Positions 21,099-35,397 of a stretch of 64,000 nucleotides of DNA are shown piece after piece. Position 1 is the first letter of the stretch, and each line of letters opens with the position of its first letter. The position numbers and the translations under genes are program-made. The DNA is taken from positions 2,294,001 to 2,358,000 of the forward strand of contig WOAB01000598.1 in NCBI GenBank assembly GCA_027886185.1. The letters run 5' to 3'. The stretch comes from Rheum nobile (Eukaryota; Streptophyta; Magnoliopsida; Caryophyllales; Polygonaceae). The notes under the pieces were generated by a model. That model saw only the letters and a program-made list of their open reading frames with translations. It was not told where the DNA came from and searched no databases.

Positions 21099-22397
21099 TG
21101 ATGTGACCATGGGTCACCCCTCAAGGACATGCCGAAGTCGGTTCAATGAAGAGGAGAAGCAATCGAGCTGCATGGATGTGACCATGGGTCACCTCAGTAA
21201 AAGTGCCGTATCTTCTTATTCCCAACTCCGATCACTCTCACATTTTGATGAGTGAAACTAGACTTCAAGATATATCTATGGGCGTTGGAATCACTCCATT
21301 CCGATCACGGACGGGAGAGAACGAACCTTCTGAAACTAGGCCAGAAACTGTCTCCGCGGAAGATGTTTGATTTGTGTTTTATTGTTATTTTCATTAATTA
21401 ATTAGCTAGTTAGTTTCTAATTAGTGACATACGTAGTGGCCTTAGTGGTTTAGCTATGTTAGTGGGTAGGTTAGTGGGTAGTTAATTAGTATTAATTTAC
21501 AATTTACGTATTGTTATTTGACATCTATTTAAAGGTTGCCTAGCATTGTATTTGTAGACTTGAATTGGAGATTAATTAAAAAAAACGTGAGTGTTTTGTT
21601 CATTTCAAGCCTCTTGGACGATGGCTTCAAGGTGTGTGATATCCTTGAGTGTCTTAGTCTTGTTTCGGTGAGTCGTATCCGAAACACCCTTTGGTGTGTC
21701 ATATCCGAAGGTGGTTGGGTGTTTATGGTGTGTCATATCCATGAGTGTTCAACCTCGTCTCATGGTTCTTGGTGAGTTGCATCCGAGGGTCGTGAGACAC
21801 CTATCCCAAACTCTTCATGAACCTCGTTCATGAGAGTTATATCCATTTCCTTTTTGAGTCAAATCTCCATCAAGCCAAAACCGAAAAACAACCCAAAACA
21901 CATTAGAGTGTCGTCTTTGAGAGTCTAGCCAAGAGTTTCCTAAACAACGAGTCTTGGCGCCCTTCGTCTTGTACTGTACGGATCTTGGCATGTGCTTATG
22001 CACAACATTTGGTATCAGAGCCATCTCAAGACGAGGGGATGTTTGTGTGCTCGGAGAGCGCGATGAAGGCTTAACCGCCACGCCCGCACTAAAGGCAAAG
22101 GAAAACCGCGCCGCGGCATCTCAGGCAGCGACCGCGACCTCTCAGTAAAATCGTCATAACTTTTTCTTCCCTGATCCAATTGCTCTCCAATTTCGAGGAC
22201 AGAAACCAGACTTCATTATCTAACTACTGTCGCCGGAATCATCCAATTTGGAATTCGGAGCAAGGAGAACGACCATGTTGAAGTCAGGATGATTTTCTGG
22301 GAAGTTGTTGTCGGCCCTGTTGTGCTCACTCCTCGATTTTCTGGCAAGAAAAGACAACGAAGATTCGAGGACGAATCTTTCTTAAAGGAGGGGAGGA
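21099..22397 (+). repeat. Array B unit 8 (type A)
   Basis: Primer site ends GAGCC. The LTR has the 3-bp shorter GAAGAGGAGAAGC, shared with units 10 and 12. Confidence 0.9.
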
Positions 22398-23697
22398 TGA
22401 TGTGACCATGGGTCACCCCTCAAGGACATGCCGAAGTCGGTTCAATGAAGAGGAAGAAGCAATCGAGCTGCATGGATGTGACCATGGGTCACCTCAGTAA
22501 AAGTGCCGTATCTTCTTATTCCCAACTCCGATCACTCTCACATTTTGAGGAGTGAAACTAGACTTCAAGATATATCTATGGGCGTTGGAATCACTCCATT
22601 CCGATCACGGACGGGAGAGAACGAACCCTCTGAAACTAGGCCAGAAACTGTCTCCGCGGAAGATGTTTGATTTGTGTTTTATTGTTATTTTCATTAATTA
22701 ATTAGCTAGTTAGTTTCTAATTAGTGACATACGTAGTGGCCTTAGTGGTTTAGCTACGTTAGTGGGTAGGTTAGTGGGTATTTAATTAGTATTAATTTAC
22801 AATTTACGTATTGTTATTTGACATCTATTTAAAGGTTGCCTAGCATTGTATTTGTAGACTTGAATTGGAGATTAATTAAAAAAAACGTGAGTGTTTTGTT
22901 CATTTCAAGCCTCTTGGACGGTGGCTTCAAGGTGTGTGATATCCTTGAGTGTCTTAGTCTTGTTTCGGTGAGTCGTATCCGAAACACCCTTTGGTGTGTC
23001 ATATCCGAAGGTGGTTGGGTGTTTATGGTGTGTCATATCCATGAGTGTTCAACCTCGTCTCATGGTTCTTGGTGAGTTGCATCCGAGGGTCGTGAGACAC
23101 CTATCCCAAACTCTTCATGAACCTCGTTCATGAGAGTTATATCCATTTCCTTTTTGAGTCAAATCTCCATCAAGCCAAAACCCAAAAACAACCCAAAACA
23201 CATTAGAGTGTCGTCTTTGAGAGTCTAGCCAAGAGTTTCCTAAACAACGAGTCTTGGCGCCCTTCGTCTTGTACTGTACGGATCTTGGCATGTGCTTATG
23301 CACAACATTTGGTATCAGAGTCATCTCAAGGCGAGGGGATGTTTGTGTGCTCGGAGAGCGCGATGAAGGCTTAACCGCCACGCCCGCACTAAAGGCAAAG
23401 GAAAACCGCGCCGCGGCATCTCAGGCAGCGACCGCGACCTCTCAGTAAAATCGTCATAACTTTTTCTTCCCTGATCCAATTGCTCTCAAATTTCGAGGAC
23501 AGAAACTAGACTTCATTATCTAACTACTGTCGCCGGAATCATCCAATTTGGAATTCGGAGCAAGGAGAACGACCATGTTGAAGTCAGGACGATTTTCTGG
23601 GAAGTTGTTGTCGCCCCTGTTGTGCTCACTCCTCGATTTTCTGGCAAGAAAAGACAACGAAGATTCGATGACGAATCTTTCTTAAAGGAGGGGAGGA
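22398..23697 (+). repeat. Array B unit 9 (type B)
   Basis: Primer site ends GAGTC, internal TTGTCGCCCCTG, and LTR GGACGGTGG as in unit 7. Confidence 0.9.
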
Positions 23698-24996
23698 TGA
23701 TGTGACCATGGGTCACCCCTCAAGGACATGCCGAAGTCGGTTCAATGAAGAGGAGAAGCAATCGAGCTGCATGGATGTGACCATGGGTCATCTCAGTAAA
23801 AGTGCCGTATCTTCTTATTCCCAACTCCGATCACTCTCACATTTTGATGAGTGAAACTAGACTTCAAGATATATCTATGGGCGTTCGAATCACTCCATTC
23901 CGATCACGGACGCGAGAGAACGAACCTTCTGAAACTAGGCCAGAAACTGTCTCCGCGGAAGATGTTTGATTTGTGTTTTATTGTTATTTTCATTAATTAA
24001 TTAGCTAGTTAGTTTCTAATTAGTGACATACGTAGTGGCCTTAGTGGTTTAGCTATGTTAGTGGGTAGGTTAGTGGGTAGTTAATTAGTATTAATTTACA
24101 ATTTACGTATTGTTATTTGACATCTATTTAAAGGTTGCCTAGCATTGTATTTGTAGACTTGAATTGGAGATTAATTAAAAAAAACGTGAGTGTTTTGTTC
24201 ATTTCAAGCCTCTTGGACGATGGCTTCATGGTGTGTGATATCCTTGAGTGCCTTAGTCTTGTTTCGGTGAGTCGTATCCGAAACACCCTTTGGTGTGTCA
24301 TATCCGAAGGTGGTTGGGTATTTATGGTGTGTCATATCCATGAGTGTTCAACCTCGTCTCATGGTTCTTGGTGAGTTGCATCCGAGGGTCGTGAGACACC
24401 TATCCCAAACTCTTCATGAACCTCGTTCATGAGAGTTATATCCATTTTCTTTTTGAGTCAAATCTCCATCAAGCCAAAACCCAAAAACAACCCAAAATAC
24501 ATTAGAGTATCGTCTTTGAGAGTCTAGCCAAGAGTTTCCTAAACAACGAGTCTTGGCGCCCTTCGTCTTGTACTATACGGATCTTGGCATGTGCTTATGC
24601 ACAACATTTGGTATCAGAGCCATCTCAAGGCGAGGGGATGTTTGTGTGCTCGGAGAGCGCGATGAAGGCTTAACCGCCACGCCCGCACTAAAGGCAAAGG
24701 AAAACCGCGCCGCGGCATCTCAGGCAGCGACCGCGACCTCTCAGTAAAATCGTCATAACTTTTTCTTCCCTGATCCAATTGCTCTCCAATTTCGAGGACA
24801 GAAACTAGACTTCATTATCTAACTACTGTCGCCGGAATCATCCAATTTGGAATTCGGAGCAAGGAGAACGACCATGTTGAAGTCAGGACGATTTTCTGGG
24901 AAGTTGTTGTCGGCCCTGTTGTGCTCACTCCTCGATTTTCTGGCAAGCAAAGACAACGAAGATTCGAGGACGAATCTTTCTTAAAGGAGGGGAGGA
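23698..24996 (+). repeat. Array B unit 10 (type A)
   Basis: Has the 3-bp deletion GAAGAGGAGAAGC. TACTATACGG before the LTR end is shared only with unit 12. Confidence 0.9.
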
Positions 24997-26296
24997 TGAT
25001 GTGACCATGGGTCACCCCTCAAGGACATGCCGAAGTCGGTTCAATGAAGAGGAAGAAGCAATCGAGCTGCATGGATGTGACCATGGGTCACCTCAGTAAA
25101 AGTGCCGTATCTTCTTATTCCCAACTCCGATCACTCTCACATTTTGAGGAGTGAAACTAGACTTCAAGATATATCTATGGGCGTTGGAATCACTCCATTC
25201 CGATCACGGACGGGAGAGAACGAACCCTCTGAAACTAGGCCAGAAACTGTCTCCGCGGAAGATGTTTGATTTGTGTTTTATTGTTATTTTCATTAATTAA
25301 TTAGCTAGTTAGTGTCTAAGTAGTGACATACGTAGTGGCCTTAGTGGTTTAGCTACGTTAGTGGGTAGGTTAGTGGGTAGTTAATTAGTATTAATTTACA
25401 ATTTACGTATTGTTATTTGACATCTATTTAAAGGTTGCCTAGCATTGTATTTGTAGACTTGAATTGGAGATTAATTAAAAAAAACGTGAGTGTTTTGTTC
25501 ATTTCAAGCCTCTTGGACGATGGCTTCAAGGTGTGTGATATCCTTGAGTGTCTTAGTCTTGTTTCGGTGAGTCGTATCCGAAACACCCTTTGGTGTGTCA
25601 TATCCGAAGGTGGTTGGGTGTTTATGGTGTGTCATATCCATGAGTGTTCAACCTCGTCTCATGGTTCTTGGTGAGTTGCATCCGAGGGTCGTGAGACACC
25701 TATCCCAAACTCTTCATGAACCTCGTTCATGAGAGTTATATCCATTTCCTTTTTGAGTCAAATCTCCATCAAGCCAAAACCCAAAAACAACCCAAAACAC
25801 ATTAGAGTGTCGTCTTTGAGAGTCTAGCCAAGAGTTTCCTAAACAACGAGTCTTGGCGCCCTTCGTCTTGTACTGTACGGATCTTGGCATGTGCTTATGC
25901 ACAACATTTGGTATCAGAGTCATCTCAAGGCGAGGGGATGTTTGTGTGCTCGGAGAGCGCGATGAAGGCTTAACCGCCACGCCCGCACTAAAGGCAAAGG
26001 AAAACCGCGCCGCGGCATCTCAGGCAGCGACCGCGACCTCTCAGTAAAATCGTCATAACTTTTTCTTCCCTGATCCAATTGCTCTCAAATTTCGAGGACA
26101 GAAACTAGACTTCATTATCTAACTACTGTCGCCGGAATCATCCAATTTTGAATTGGGAGCAAGGAGAACGACCATGTTGAAGTCAGGACGATTTTCTGGG
26201 AAGTTGTTGTCGCCCCTGTTGTGCTCACTCCTCGATTTTCTGGCAAGAAAAGACAACGAAGATTCGAGGACGAATCTTTCTTAAAGGAGGGGAGGA
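24997..26296 (+). repeat. Array B unit 11 (type B)
   Basis: Primer site ends GAGTC, internal TTGTCGCCCCTG. Confidence 0.9.
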
Positions 26297-27595
26297 TGAT
26301 GTGACCATGGGTCACCCCTCAAGGACATGCCGAAGTCGGTTCAATGAAGAGGAGAAGCAATCGAGCTGCATGGATGTGACCATGGGTCACCTCAGTAAAA
26401 GTGCCGTATCTTCTTATTCCCAACTCCGATCACTCTCACATTTTGAGGAGTGAAACTAGACTTCAAGATATATCTATGGGCGTTGGAATCACTCCATTCC
26501 GATCACGGACGGGAGAGAACGAACCTTCTGAAACTAGGCCAGAAACTGTCTCCGCGGAAGATGTTTGATTTGTGTTTTATTGTTATTTTCATTAATTAAT
26601 TAGCTAGTTAGTTTCTAATTAGTGACATACGTAGTGGCCTTAGTGGTTTAGCTATGTTAGTGGGTAGGTTAGTGGGTAGTTAATTAGTATTAATTTACAA
26701 TTTACGTATTGTTATTTGACATCTATTTAAAGGTTGCCTAGCATTGTATTTGTAGACTTGAATTGGAGATTAATTAAAAAAAACGTGAGTGTTTTGTTCA
26801 TTTCAAGCCTCTTGGACGATGGCTTCATGGTGTGTGATATCCTTGAGTGCCTTAGTCTTGTTTCGGTGAGTCGTATCCGAAACACCCTTTGGTGTGTCAT
26901 ATCCGAAGGTGGTTGGGTGTTTATGGTGTGTCATATCCATGAGTGTTCAACCTCGTCTCATGGTTCTTGGTGAGTTGCATCCGAGGGTCGTGAGACACCT
27001 ATCCCAAACTCTTCATGAACCTCGTTCATAAGAGTTATATCCATTTCCTTTTTGAGTCAAATCTCCATCAAGCCAAAACCCAAAAACAACCCAAAATACA
27101 TTAGAGTGTCGTCTTTGAGAGTCTAGCCAAGAGTTTCCTAAACAACGAGTCTTGGCGCCCTTCGTCTTGTACTATACGGATCTTGGCATGTGCTTATGCA
27201 CAACATTTGGTATCAGAGCCATCTCAAGGCGAGGGGATGTTTGTGTGCTCGGAGAGCGCGATGAAGGCTTAACCGCCACGCCCGCACTAAAGGCAAAGGA
27301 AAACCGCGCCGCAGCATCTCAGGCAGCGACCGCGACCTCTCAGTAAAATCGTCATAACTTTTTCTTCCCTGATCCAATTGCTCTCCAATTTCGAGGACAG
27401 AAACTAGACTTCATTATCTAACTACTGTCGCCGGAATCATCCCATTTGGAATTCGGAGCAAGGAGAACGACCATGTTTAAGTCAGGACGATTTTCTGGGA
27501 AGTTGTTGTCGGCCCTGTTGTGCTCACTCCTCGATTTTCTGGCAAGCAAAGACAACGAAGATTCGAGGACGAATCTTTCTTAAAGGAGGGGAGGA
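26297..27595 (+). repeat. Array B unit 12 (type A)
   Basis: Has the 3-bp deletion and TACTATACGG, both shared with unit 10. Confidence 0.9.
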
Positions 27596-28895
27596 TGATG
27601 TGACCATGGGTCACCCCTCAAGGACATGCCGAAGTCGGTTCAATGAAGAGGAAGAAGCAATCGAGCTGCATGGATGTGACCATGGGTCACCTCAGTAAAA
27701 GTGCCGTATCTTCTTATTCCCAACTCCGATCACTCTCACATTTTGAGGAGTGAAACTAGACTTCAAGATATATCTATGGGAGTTGGAATCACTCCATTCC
27801 GATCACGGACGGGAGAGAACGAACCCTCTGAAACTAGGCCAGAAACTGTCTCCGCGGAAGATGTTGGATTTGTGTTTTATTGTTATTTTCATTAATTAAT
27901 TAGCTAGTTAGTTTCTAATTAGTGACATACGTAGTGGCCTTAGTGGTTTAGCTACGTTAGTGGGTAGGTTAGTGGGTAGTTAATTAGTATTAATTTACAA
28001 TTTACGTATTGTTATTTGACATCTATTTAAAGGTTGCCTAGCATTGTATTTGTAGACTTGAATTGGAGATTAATTAAAAAAAACGTGAGTGTTTTGTTCA
28101 TTTCAAGCCTCTTGGACGATGGCTTCAAGGTGTGTGATATCCTTGAGTGTCTTAGTCTTGTTTCGGTGAGTCGTATCCGAAACACCCTTTGGTGTGTCAT
28201 ATCCGAAGGTGGTTGGGTGTTTATGGTGTGTCATATCCATGAGTGTTCAACCTCGTCTCATGGTTCTTGGTGAGTTGCATCCGAGGGTCGTGAGACACCT
28301 ATCCCAAACTCTTCATGAACCTCGTTCATGAGAGTTATATCCATTTCCTTTTTGAGTCAAATCTCCATCAAGCCAAAACCCAAAAACAACCCAAAACACA
28401 TTAGAGTGTCGTCTTTGAGACTCTAGCCAAGAGTTTCCTAAACAACGAGTCTTGGCGCCCTTCGTCTTGTACTGTACGGATCTTGGCATGTGCTTATGCA
28501 CAACATTTGGTATCAGAGTCATCTCAAGGCGAGGGGATGTTTGTGTGCTCGGAGAGCGCGATGAAGGCTTAACCGCCACGCCCGCACTAAAGGCAAAGGA
28601 AAACCGCGCCGCGGCATCTCAGGCAGCGACCGCGACCTCTCAGTAACATCGTCATAACTTTTTCTTCCCTGATCCAATTGCTCTCAAATTTCGAGGACAG
28701 AAACTAGACTTCATTATCTAACTACTGTCGCCGGAATCATCCAATTTGGAATTCGGAGCAAGGAGAACGACCATGTTGAAGTCAGGACGATTTTCTGGGA
28801 AGTTGTTGTCGCCCCTGTTGTGCTCACTCCTCGATTTTCTGGCAAGAAAGGACAACGAAGATTCGAGGACGAATCTTTCTTAAAGGAGTGGAGGA
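27596..28895 (+). repeat. Array B unit 13 (type B)
   Basis: Primer site ends GAGTC, internal TTGTCGCCCCTG. GAGACTCTAGCC in the LTR is shared with the last LTR of the array. End of the first dimer block. Confidence 0.9.
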
Positions 28896-30195
28896 TGATG
28901 TGACCATGGGTCACCCCTCAAGGACATGCCGAAGTCGGTTCAATGAAGAGGAAGAAGCAATCGAGCTGCATCGATGTGACCATGGGTCAGCTCAGTAAAA
29001 GTGCCGTATCTTCTTATTCCCAACTCCGATCACTCTCACATTTTGAGGAGTGAAACTAGACTTCAAGATATATCTATGGGCGTTGGAATCACTCCATTCC
29101 CATCACGGACGGGAGAGAACGAACCTTCTGAAACTAGGCCAGAAACTGTCTCCGCGGAAGATGTTTGATTTGTGTTTTATTGTTATTTTCATTAATTAAT
29201 TAGCTAGTTAGTTTCTAATTAGTGACATACGTAGTGGCCTTAGTGGTTTAGCTACGTTAGTGGGTAGGTTAGTGGGTAGTTAATTAGTATTAATTTACAA
29301 TTTACGTATTGTTATTTGACATCTATTTAAAGGTTGCCTAGCATTGTATTTGTAGACTTGAATTGGAGATTAATTAAAAAAAACGTGAGTGTTTTGTTCA
29401 TTTCAAGCCTCTTGGACGATGGCTTCATGGTGTGTGATATCCTTGAGTGCCTTAGTCTTGTTTCGGTGAGTCGTATCCGAAACACCCTTTGGTGTGTCAT
29501 ATCCGAAGGTGGTTGGGTGTTTATGGTGTGTCATATCCATGAGTGTTCAACCTCGTCTCATGGTTCTTGGTGAGTTGCATCCGAGGGTCGTGAGACACCT
29601 ATCCCAAACTCTTCATGAAACTCGTTCATGAGAGTTATATCCATTTCCTTTTTGAGTCAAATCTCCATCAAGCCAAAACCCAAAAACAACCCAAAACACA
29701 TTAGAGTGTCGTCTTTGAGAGTCTAGCCAAGAGTTTCCTAAACAACGAGTCTTGGCGCCCTTCGTCTTGTACTGTACGGATCTTGGCATGTGCTTACGCA
29801 CAACATTTGGTATCAGAGGCATCTCAAGGCGAGGGGATGTTTGTGTGCTTGGAGAGCGCGAGGAAGGCTTAACCGCCACGCCCGCACCAAAGGCAAAGGA
29901 AAACCGCGCCGCGGCATCTCAGGCAGCGACCGCGACCTCTCCGTAAAATCGTCAAAACTTTTGCTTCCCTGATCCAATTGCTCTCCAATTTCGAGGACAG
30001 AAACTAGACTTCATTATCTAACTACTGTCACCAGAATCATCCAATTTGGAATTCGGAGCAAGGAGAACGACCCTGTTGAAGTCAGGACGATTTTCTGGGA
30101 AGTTGCTGTCGGCCCTGTTGTGCTCACTCCTCGATTTTCTGGCAAGCAAAGACAACGAAGATTCGAGGACGAATCTTTCTTAAAGGAGGGGAGGA
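28896..30195 (+). repeat. Array B unit 14
   Basis: The primer site ends GAGGC. CTCTCCGTAAAATCGTCAAAAC in the leader region is shared with unit 21. Confidence 0.9.
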
Positions 30196-31496
30196 TGATG
30201 TGACCATGGGTCACCCCTCAAGGACATGCCGAAGTCGGTTCAATGAAGAGGAATAAGCAATCGAGCTGCATGGATGTGACCATGGGTCACCTCAGTAAAA
30301 GTGTCGTATCTTCGTATTTCCAACTCCGATCACTCTCAAATTTTGAGGTGTGAAACTAGACTTCAAGATATATCTATGGGCGTTGGAATCACTCCATTCC
30401 GATCGCGGACGGGAGAGAACGAACCTTCTGAAACTAGGCGAGAAACTGTCTCCGCGGAAGATGTTTGATTTGTGTTTTATTGTTATTTTCATTAATTAAT
30501 TAGCTAGTTAGTTTCTAATTAGTGACATACGTAGTGGCCTTAGTGGTTTAGCTACGTTAGTGGGTAGGTTAGTGGGTAGTTAATTAGTATTAATTTACAA
30601 TTTACGTATTGTTATTTGACATCTATTTAAAGGTTGCCTAGCATTGTATTTGTAGACTTGAATTGGAGATTAATTAAAAAAAAACGTGAGTGTTTTGTTC
30701 ATTTCAAGCCTCTTGGACGATGGCTTCAAGGTGTGTGATATCCTTGAGTGCCTTAGTCTTGTTTCGGTGAGTCGTATCCGAAACACCCTTTGGTGTGTCA
30801 TATCCGAAGGTGGTTGGGTGTTTATGGTGTGTCATATCCATGAGTGTTCAACCTCGTCTCATGGTTCTTGGTGAGTTGCATCCGAGGGTCGTGAGACACC
30901 TATCCCAAACTCTTCATGAACCTCGTTCATGAGAGTTATATCCATTTCCTTTTTGAGTCAAATCTCCATCAAGCCAAAACCCAAAAACAACCCAAAACAC
31001 ATTAGAGTGTCGTCTTTGAGAGTCTAGCCAAGAGTTTCCTTAACAACGAGTCTTGGCGCCCTTCGTCTTGTACTGTACGGATCTTGGCATGTGCTTATGC
31101 ACAACATTTGGTATCAGAGCCATCTCAAGGCGAGGGGATGTTTGTGTGCTCGGAGAGCGCGATGAAGGCTTAACCGCCACGCCCGCACTAAAGGCAAAGG
31201 AAAACCGCGCCGCGGCATCTCAGGCAGCGACCGCGACCTCTCAGTAAAATCGTCATAACTTTTTCTTCCCTGATCCAATTGCTCTCCAATTTCGAGGACA
31301 GAAACTAGACTTCATTATCTAACTACTGTCGCCGGAATCATCCAATTTGGAATTCGGAGCAAGGAGAACGACCATGTTGAAGTCAGGACGATTTTCTGGG
31401 AAGTTGTTGTCGGCCCTGTTGTGCTCACTCCTCGATTTTCTGGCAAGAAAAGACAACGAAGATTCGAGGACGAATCTTTCTTAAAGGAGGGGAGGA
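30196..31496 (+). repeat. Array B unit 15
   Basis: 1301 bp, with one extra A in the A tract of the LTR. Confidence 0.9.
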
Positions 31497-32796
31497 TGAT
31501 GTGACCATGGGTCACCCCTCAAGGACATGCCGAAGTCGGTTCAATGAAGAGGAAGAAGCAATCGAGCTGCATGGATGTGACCATGGGTCACCTCAGTAAA
31601 AGTGCCGTATCTTCTTATTCCCAACTCCGATCACTCTCACATTTTGAGGAGTGAAACTAGACTTCAAGATATATCTATGGGCGTTGGAATCACTCCATTC
31701 CGATCACGGACGGGTGAGAACGAACCTTCTGAAACTAGGCCAGAAACTGTCTCCGCGGAAGATGTTTGATTTGTGTTTTATTGTTATTTTCATTAATTAA
31801 TTAGCTAGTTAGTTTCTAATTAGTGACATACGTAGTGGCCTTAGTGGTTTAGCTACGTTAGTGGGTAGGTTAGTGGGTAGTTAATTAGTATTAATTTACA
31901 ATTTACGTATTGTTATTTGACATCTATTTAAAGGTTGCCTAGCATTGTATTTGTAGACTTGAATTGGAGATTAATTAAAAAAAACGTGAGTGTTTTGTTC
32001 ATTTCAAGCCTCTTGGACGATGGCTTCAAGGTGTGTGATATCCTTGAGTGCCTTAGTCTTGTTTCGGTGAGTCGTATCCGAAACACCCTTTGGTGTGTCA
32101 TATCCGAAGGTGGTTGGGTGTTTATGGTGTGTCATATCCATGAGTGTTCAACCTCGTCTCATGGTTCTTGGTGAGTTGCATCCGAGGGTCGTGAGACACC
32201 TATCCCAAACTCTTCATGAACCTCGTTCATGAGAGTTATATCCATTTCCTTTTTGAGTCAAATCTCCATCAAGCCAAAACCCAAAAACAACCCAAAACAC
32301 ATTAGAGTGTCGTCTTTGAGAGTCTAGCCAAGAGTTTCCTAAACAACGAGTCTTGGCGCCCTTCGTCTTGTACTGTACGGATCTTGGCATGTGCTTATGC
32401 ACAACATTTGGTATCAGAGCCATCTCAAGGCGAGGGGATGTTTGTGTGCTCGGAGAGCGCGATGAAGGCTTAACCGCCACGCCCGCACTAAAGGCAAAGG
32501 AAAACCGCGCCGCGGCATCTCAGGCAGCGACCGCGACCTCTCAGTAAAATCGTCATAACTTTTTCTTCCCTGATCCAATTGCTCTCCAATTTCGAGGACA
32601 GAAACTAGACTTCATTATCTAACTACTGTCGCCGGAATCATCCAATTTGGAATTCGGAGCAAGGAGAACGACCATGTTGAAGTCAGGACGATTTTCTGGG
32701 AAGTTGTTGTCGGCCCTGTTGTGCTCACTCCTCGATTTTCTGGCAAGAAAAGACAACGAAGATTCGAGGACGAATCTTTCTTAAAGGAGGGGAGGA
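31497..32796 (+). repeat. Array B unit 16
   Basis: Internal segment close to that of unit 15. Confidence 0.9.
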
Positions 32797-34097
32797 TGAT
32801 GTGACCATGGGTCACCCCTCAAGGACATGCCGAAGTCGGTTCAATGAAGAGGAAGAAGCAATCGAGCTGCATGGATCTGACCATGGGTCACCTCAGTAAA
32901 AGTGCCGTATCTTCTTATTCCCAACTCCGATCACTCGCACATTTTGAGGAGTGAAACTAGACTTCAAGATATATCTATGGGCGTTGGAATCACTCCATTC
33001 CGATCACGGACGGGAGAGAACGAACCTTCTGAAACTAGGCCAGAAACTGTCTCCGCGGAAGATGTTTGATTTGTGTTTTATTGTTATTTTCATTAATTAA
33101 TTAGCTAGTTAGTTTCTAATTAGTGACATACGTAGTGGCCTTAGTGGTTTAGCTACGTTAGTGGGTAGGTTAGTGGGTAGTTAATTAGTATTAATTTACA
33201 ATTTACGTATTGTTATTTGACATCTATTTATAGGTTGCCTAGCATTGTATTTGTAGACTTGAATTGGAGATTAATTAAAAAAAAACGTGAGTGTTTTGTT
33301 CATTTCAAGCCTCTTGGACGATGGCTTCAAGGTGTGTGATATCCTTGAGTGCCTTAGTCTTGTTTCGGTGAGTTGTATCCGAAACACCCTTTGGTGTGTC
33401 ATACCCGAAGGTGGTTGGGTGTTTATGGTGTGTCATATCCATGAGTGTTCAACCTCGTCTCATGGTTCTTGGTGAGTTGCATCCGAGGGTCGTGAGACAC
33501 CTATCCCAAACTCTTCATGAACCTCGTTCATGAGAGTTATATCCATTTCCTTTTTGAGTCAAATCTCCATCAAGCCAAAACCCAAAAACAACCCAAAACA
33601 CATTAGAGTGTCGTCTTTGAGAGTCTAGCCAAGAGTTTCCTAAACAACGAGTCTTGGCGCCCTTCGTCTTGTACTGTACGGATCTTGGCATGTGCTTATG
33701 CACAACATTTGGTATCAGAGCCATCTCAAGGCGAGGGGATGTTCGTGTGCTCGGAGAGCGCGATGAAGGCTTAACCGCCACGCCCGCACCAAAGGCAAAG
33801 GAAAACCGCGCCGCGGCATCTCAGGCAGCGACCGCGACCTCTCAGTAAAATCGTCATAACTTTTTCTTCCCTGATCCAATTGCTCTCCAATTTCGAGGAC
33901 AGAAACTAGACTTCATTATCTAACTACTGTCGCCGGAATAATCCAATTTGGAATTCGGAGCAAGGAGAACGACCCTGTTGAAATCAGGACGATTTTCTGG
34001 GAAGTTGCTGTCGGCCCTGTTGTGCTCACTCCTCGATTTTCTGGCAAGCAAAGACAACGAAGATTCGAGGACGAATCTTTCTTAAAGGAGGGGAGAA
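32797..34097 (+). repeat. Array B unit 17
   Basis: 1301 bp. The TATA region reads TATTTATAGG. The purine tract is altered to GGGGAGAATG. Confidence 0.9.
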
Positions 34098-35397
34098 TGA
34101 TGTGACCATGGGTCACCCCTCAAGGCCATGCCAAAGTCGGTTCAATGAAGTGGAATAAGCAATCGAGCTGCATGGATGTGACCATGGGTCACCTCAGTAA
34201 AAGTGTCGTATCTTCGTATTCCCAACTCCGATCACTCTCAAATTTTGAGGAGTGAAACTAGACTTCAAGATATATCTATGGGCGTTGGAATCACTCCATT
34301 CCGATCACGGACGGGAGAGAACGAACCTTCTGAAACTAGGCGAGAAACTGTCTCCGCGAAAGATGTTTGATTTGTGTTTTATTGTTATTTTCATTAATTA
34401 ATTAGCTAGTTAGTTTCTAATTAGTGACATACGTAGTGGCCTTAGTGGTTTAGCTACGTTAGTGGGTAGGTTAGTGGGTAGTTAATTAGTATTAATTTAC
34501 AATTTACATATTGTTATTTGACATCTATTTAAAGGTTGCCTAGCATTGTATTTGTAGACTTGAATTGGAGATTAATTAAAAAAAACGTGAGTGTTTTGTT
34601 CATTTCAAGCCTCTTGGACGATGGCTTCAAGGTGTGTGATATCCTTGAGTGCCTTAGTCTTGTTTCGGTGAGTCGTATCCGAAACACCCTTTGGTGTGTC
34701 ATATCCGAAGGTGGTTGGGTGTTTATGGTGTGTCAATATCCATGAGTGTTCAACCTCGTCTCATGGTTCTTGGTGAGTTGCATCCGAGGGTCGTGAGACA
34801 CCTATCCCAAACTCTTCATAAACCTCGTTCATGAGAGTTATATCCATTTCCTTTTTGAGTCAAATCTCCATCAAGCCAAAACCCAAAAACAACCCAAAAC
34901 ACATTAGAGTGTCGTCTTTGAGAGTCTAGCCAAGAGTTTCCTAAACAACGAGTCTTGGCGCCCTTCGTCTTGTACTGTACGGATCTTGGCATGTGCTTAT
35001 GCACAACATTTGGTATCAGAGCCATCTCAAGGCGAGGGGATGTTTGTGTGCTCGGAGAGCGCGATGAAGGCTTAACCGCCACGCCCGCACTAAAGGCAAA
35101 GGAAAACCGCGCCGCGGCATCTCAGGCAGCGACAGCGACCTCTCAGTAAACTCGTCATAACTTTTTCTTCCCTGATCCAATTGCTCTCAAATTTCGAGGA
35201 CAGAAACTAGACTTCATTATCTAACTACTGTCGCCGGAATCATCCAATTTGGAATTCGGAGCAAGGAGAACGACCATGTTGAAGTCAGGACGATTTTTGG
35301 GAAGTTGTTGTCGCCCCTGTTGTGCTCACTCCTCGATTTTCTGGCAAGAAAAGACAACGAAGATTCGAGGATGAATCTTTCTTAAAGGAGGGGAGGA
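34098..35397 (+). repeat. Array B unit 18
   Basis: One extra base in the LTR (GTGTCAATATCC) is offset by a missing base in the internal segment. TTGTCGCCCCTG internal mark. Confidence 0.9.
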
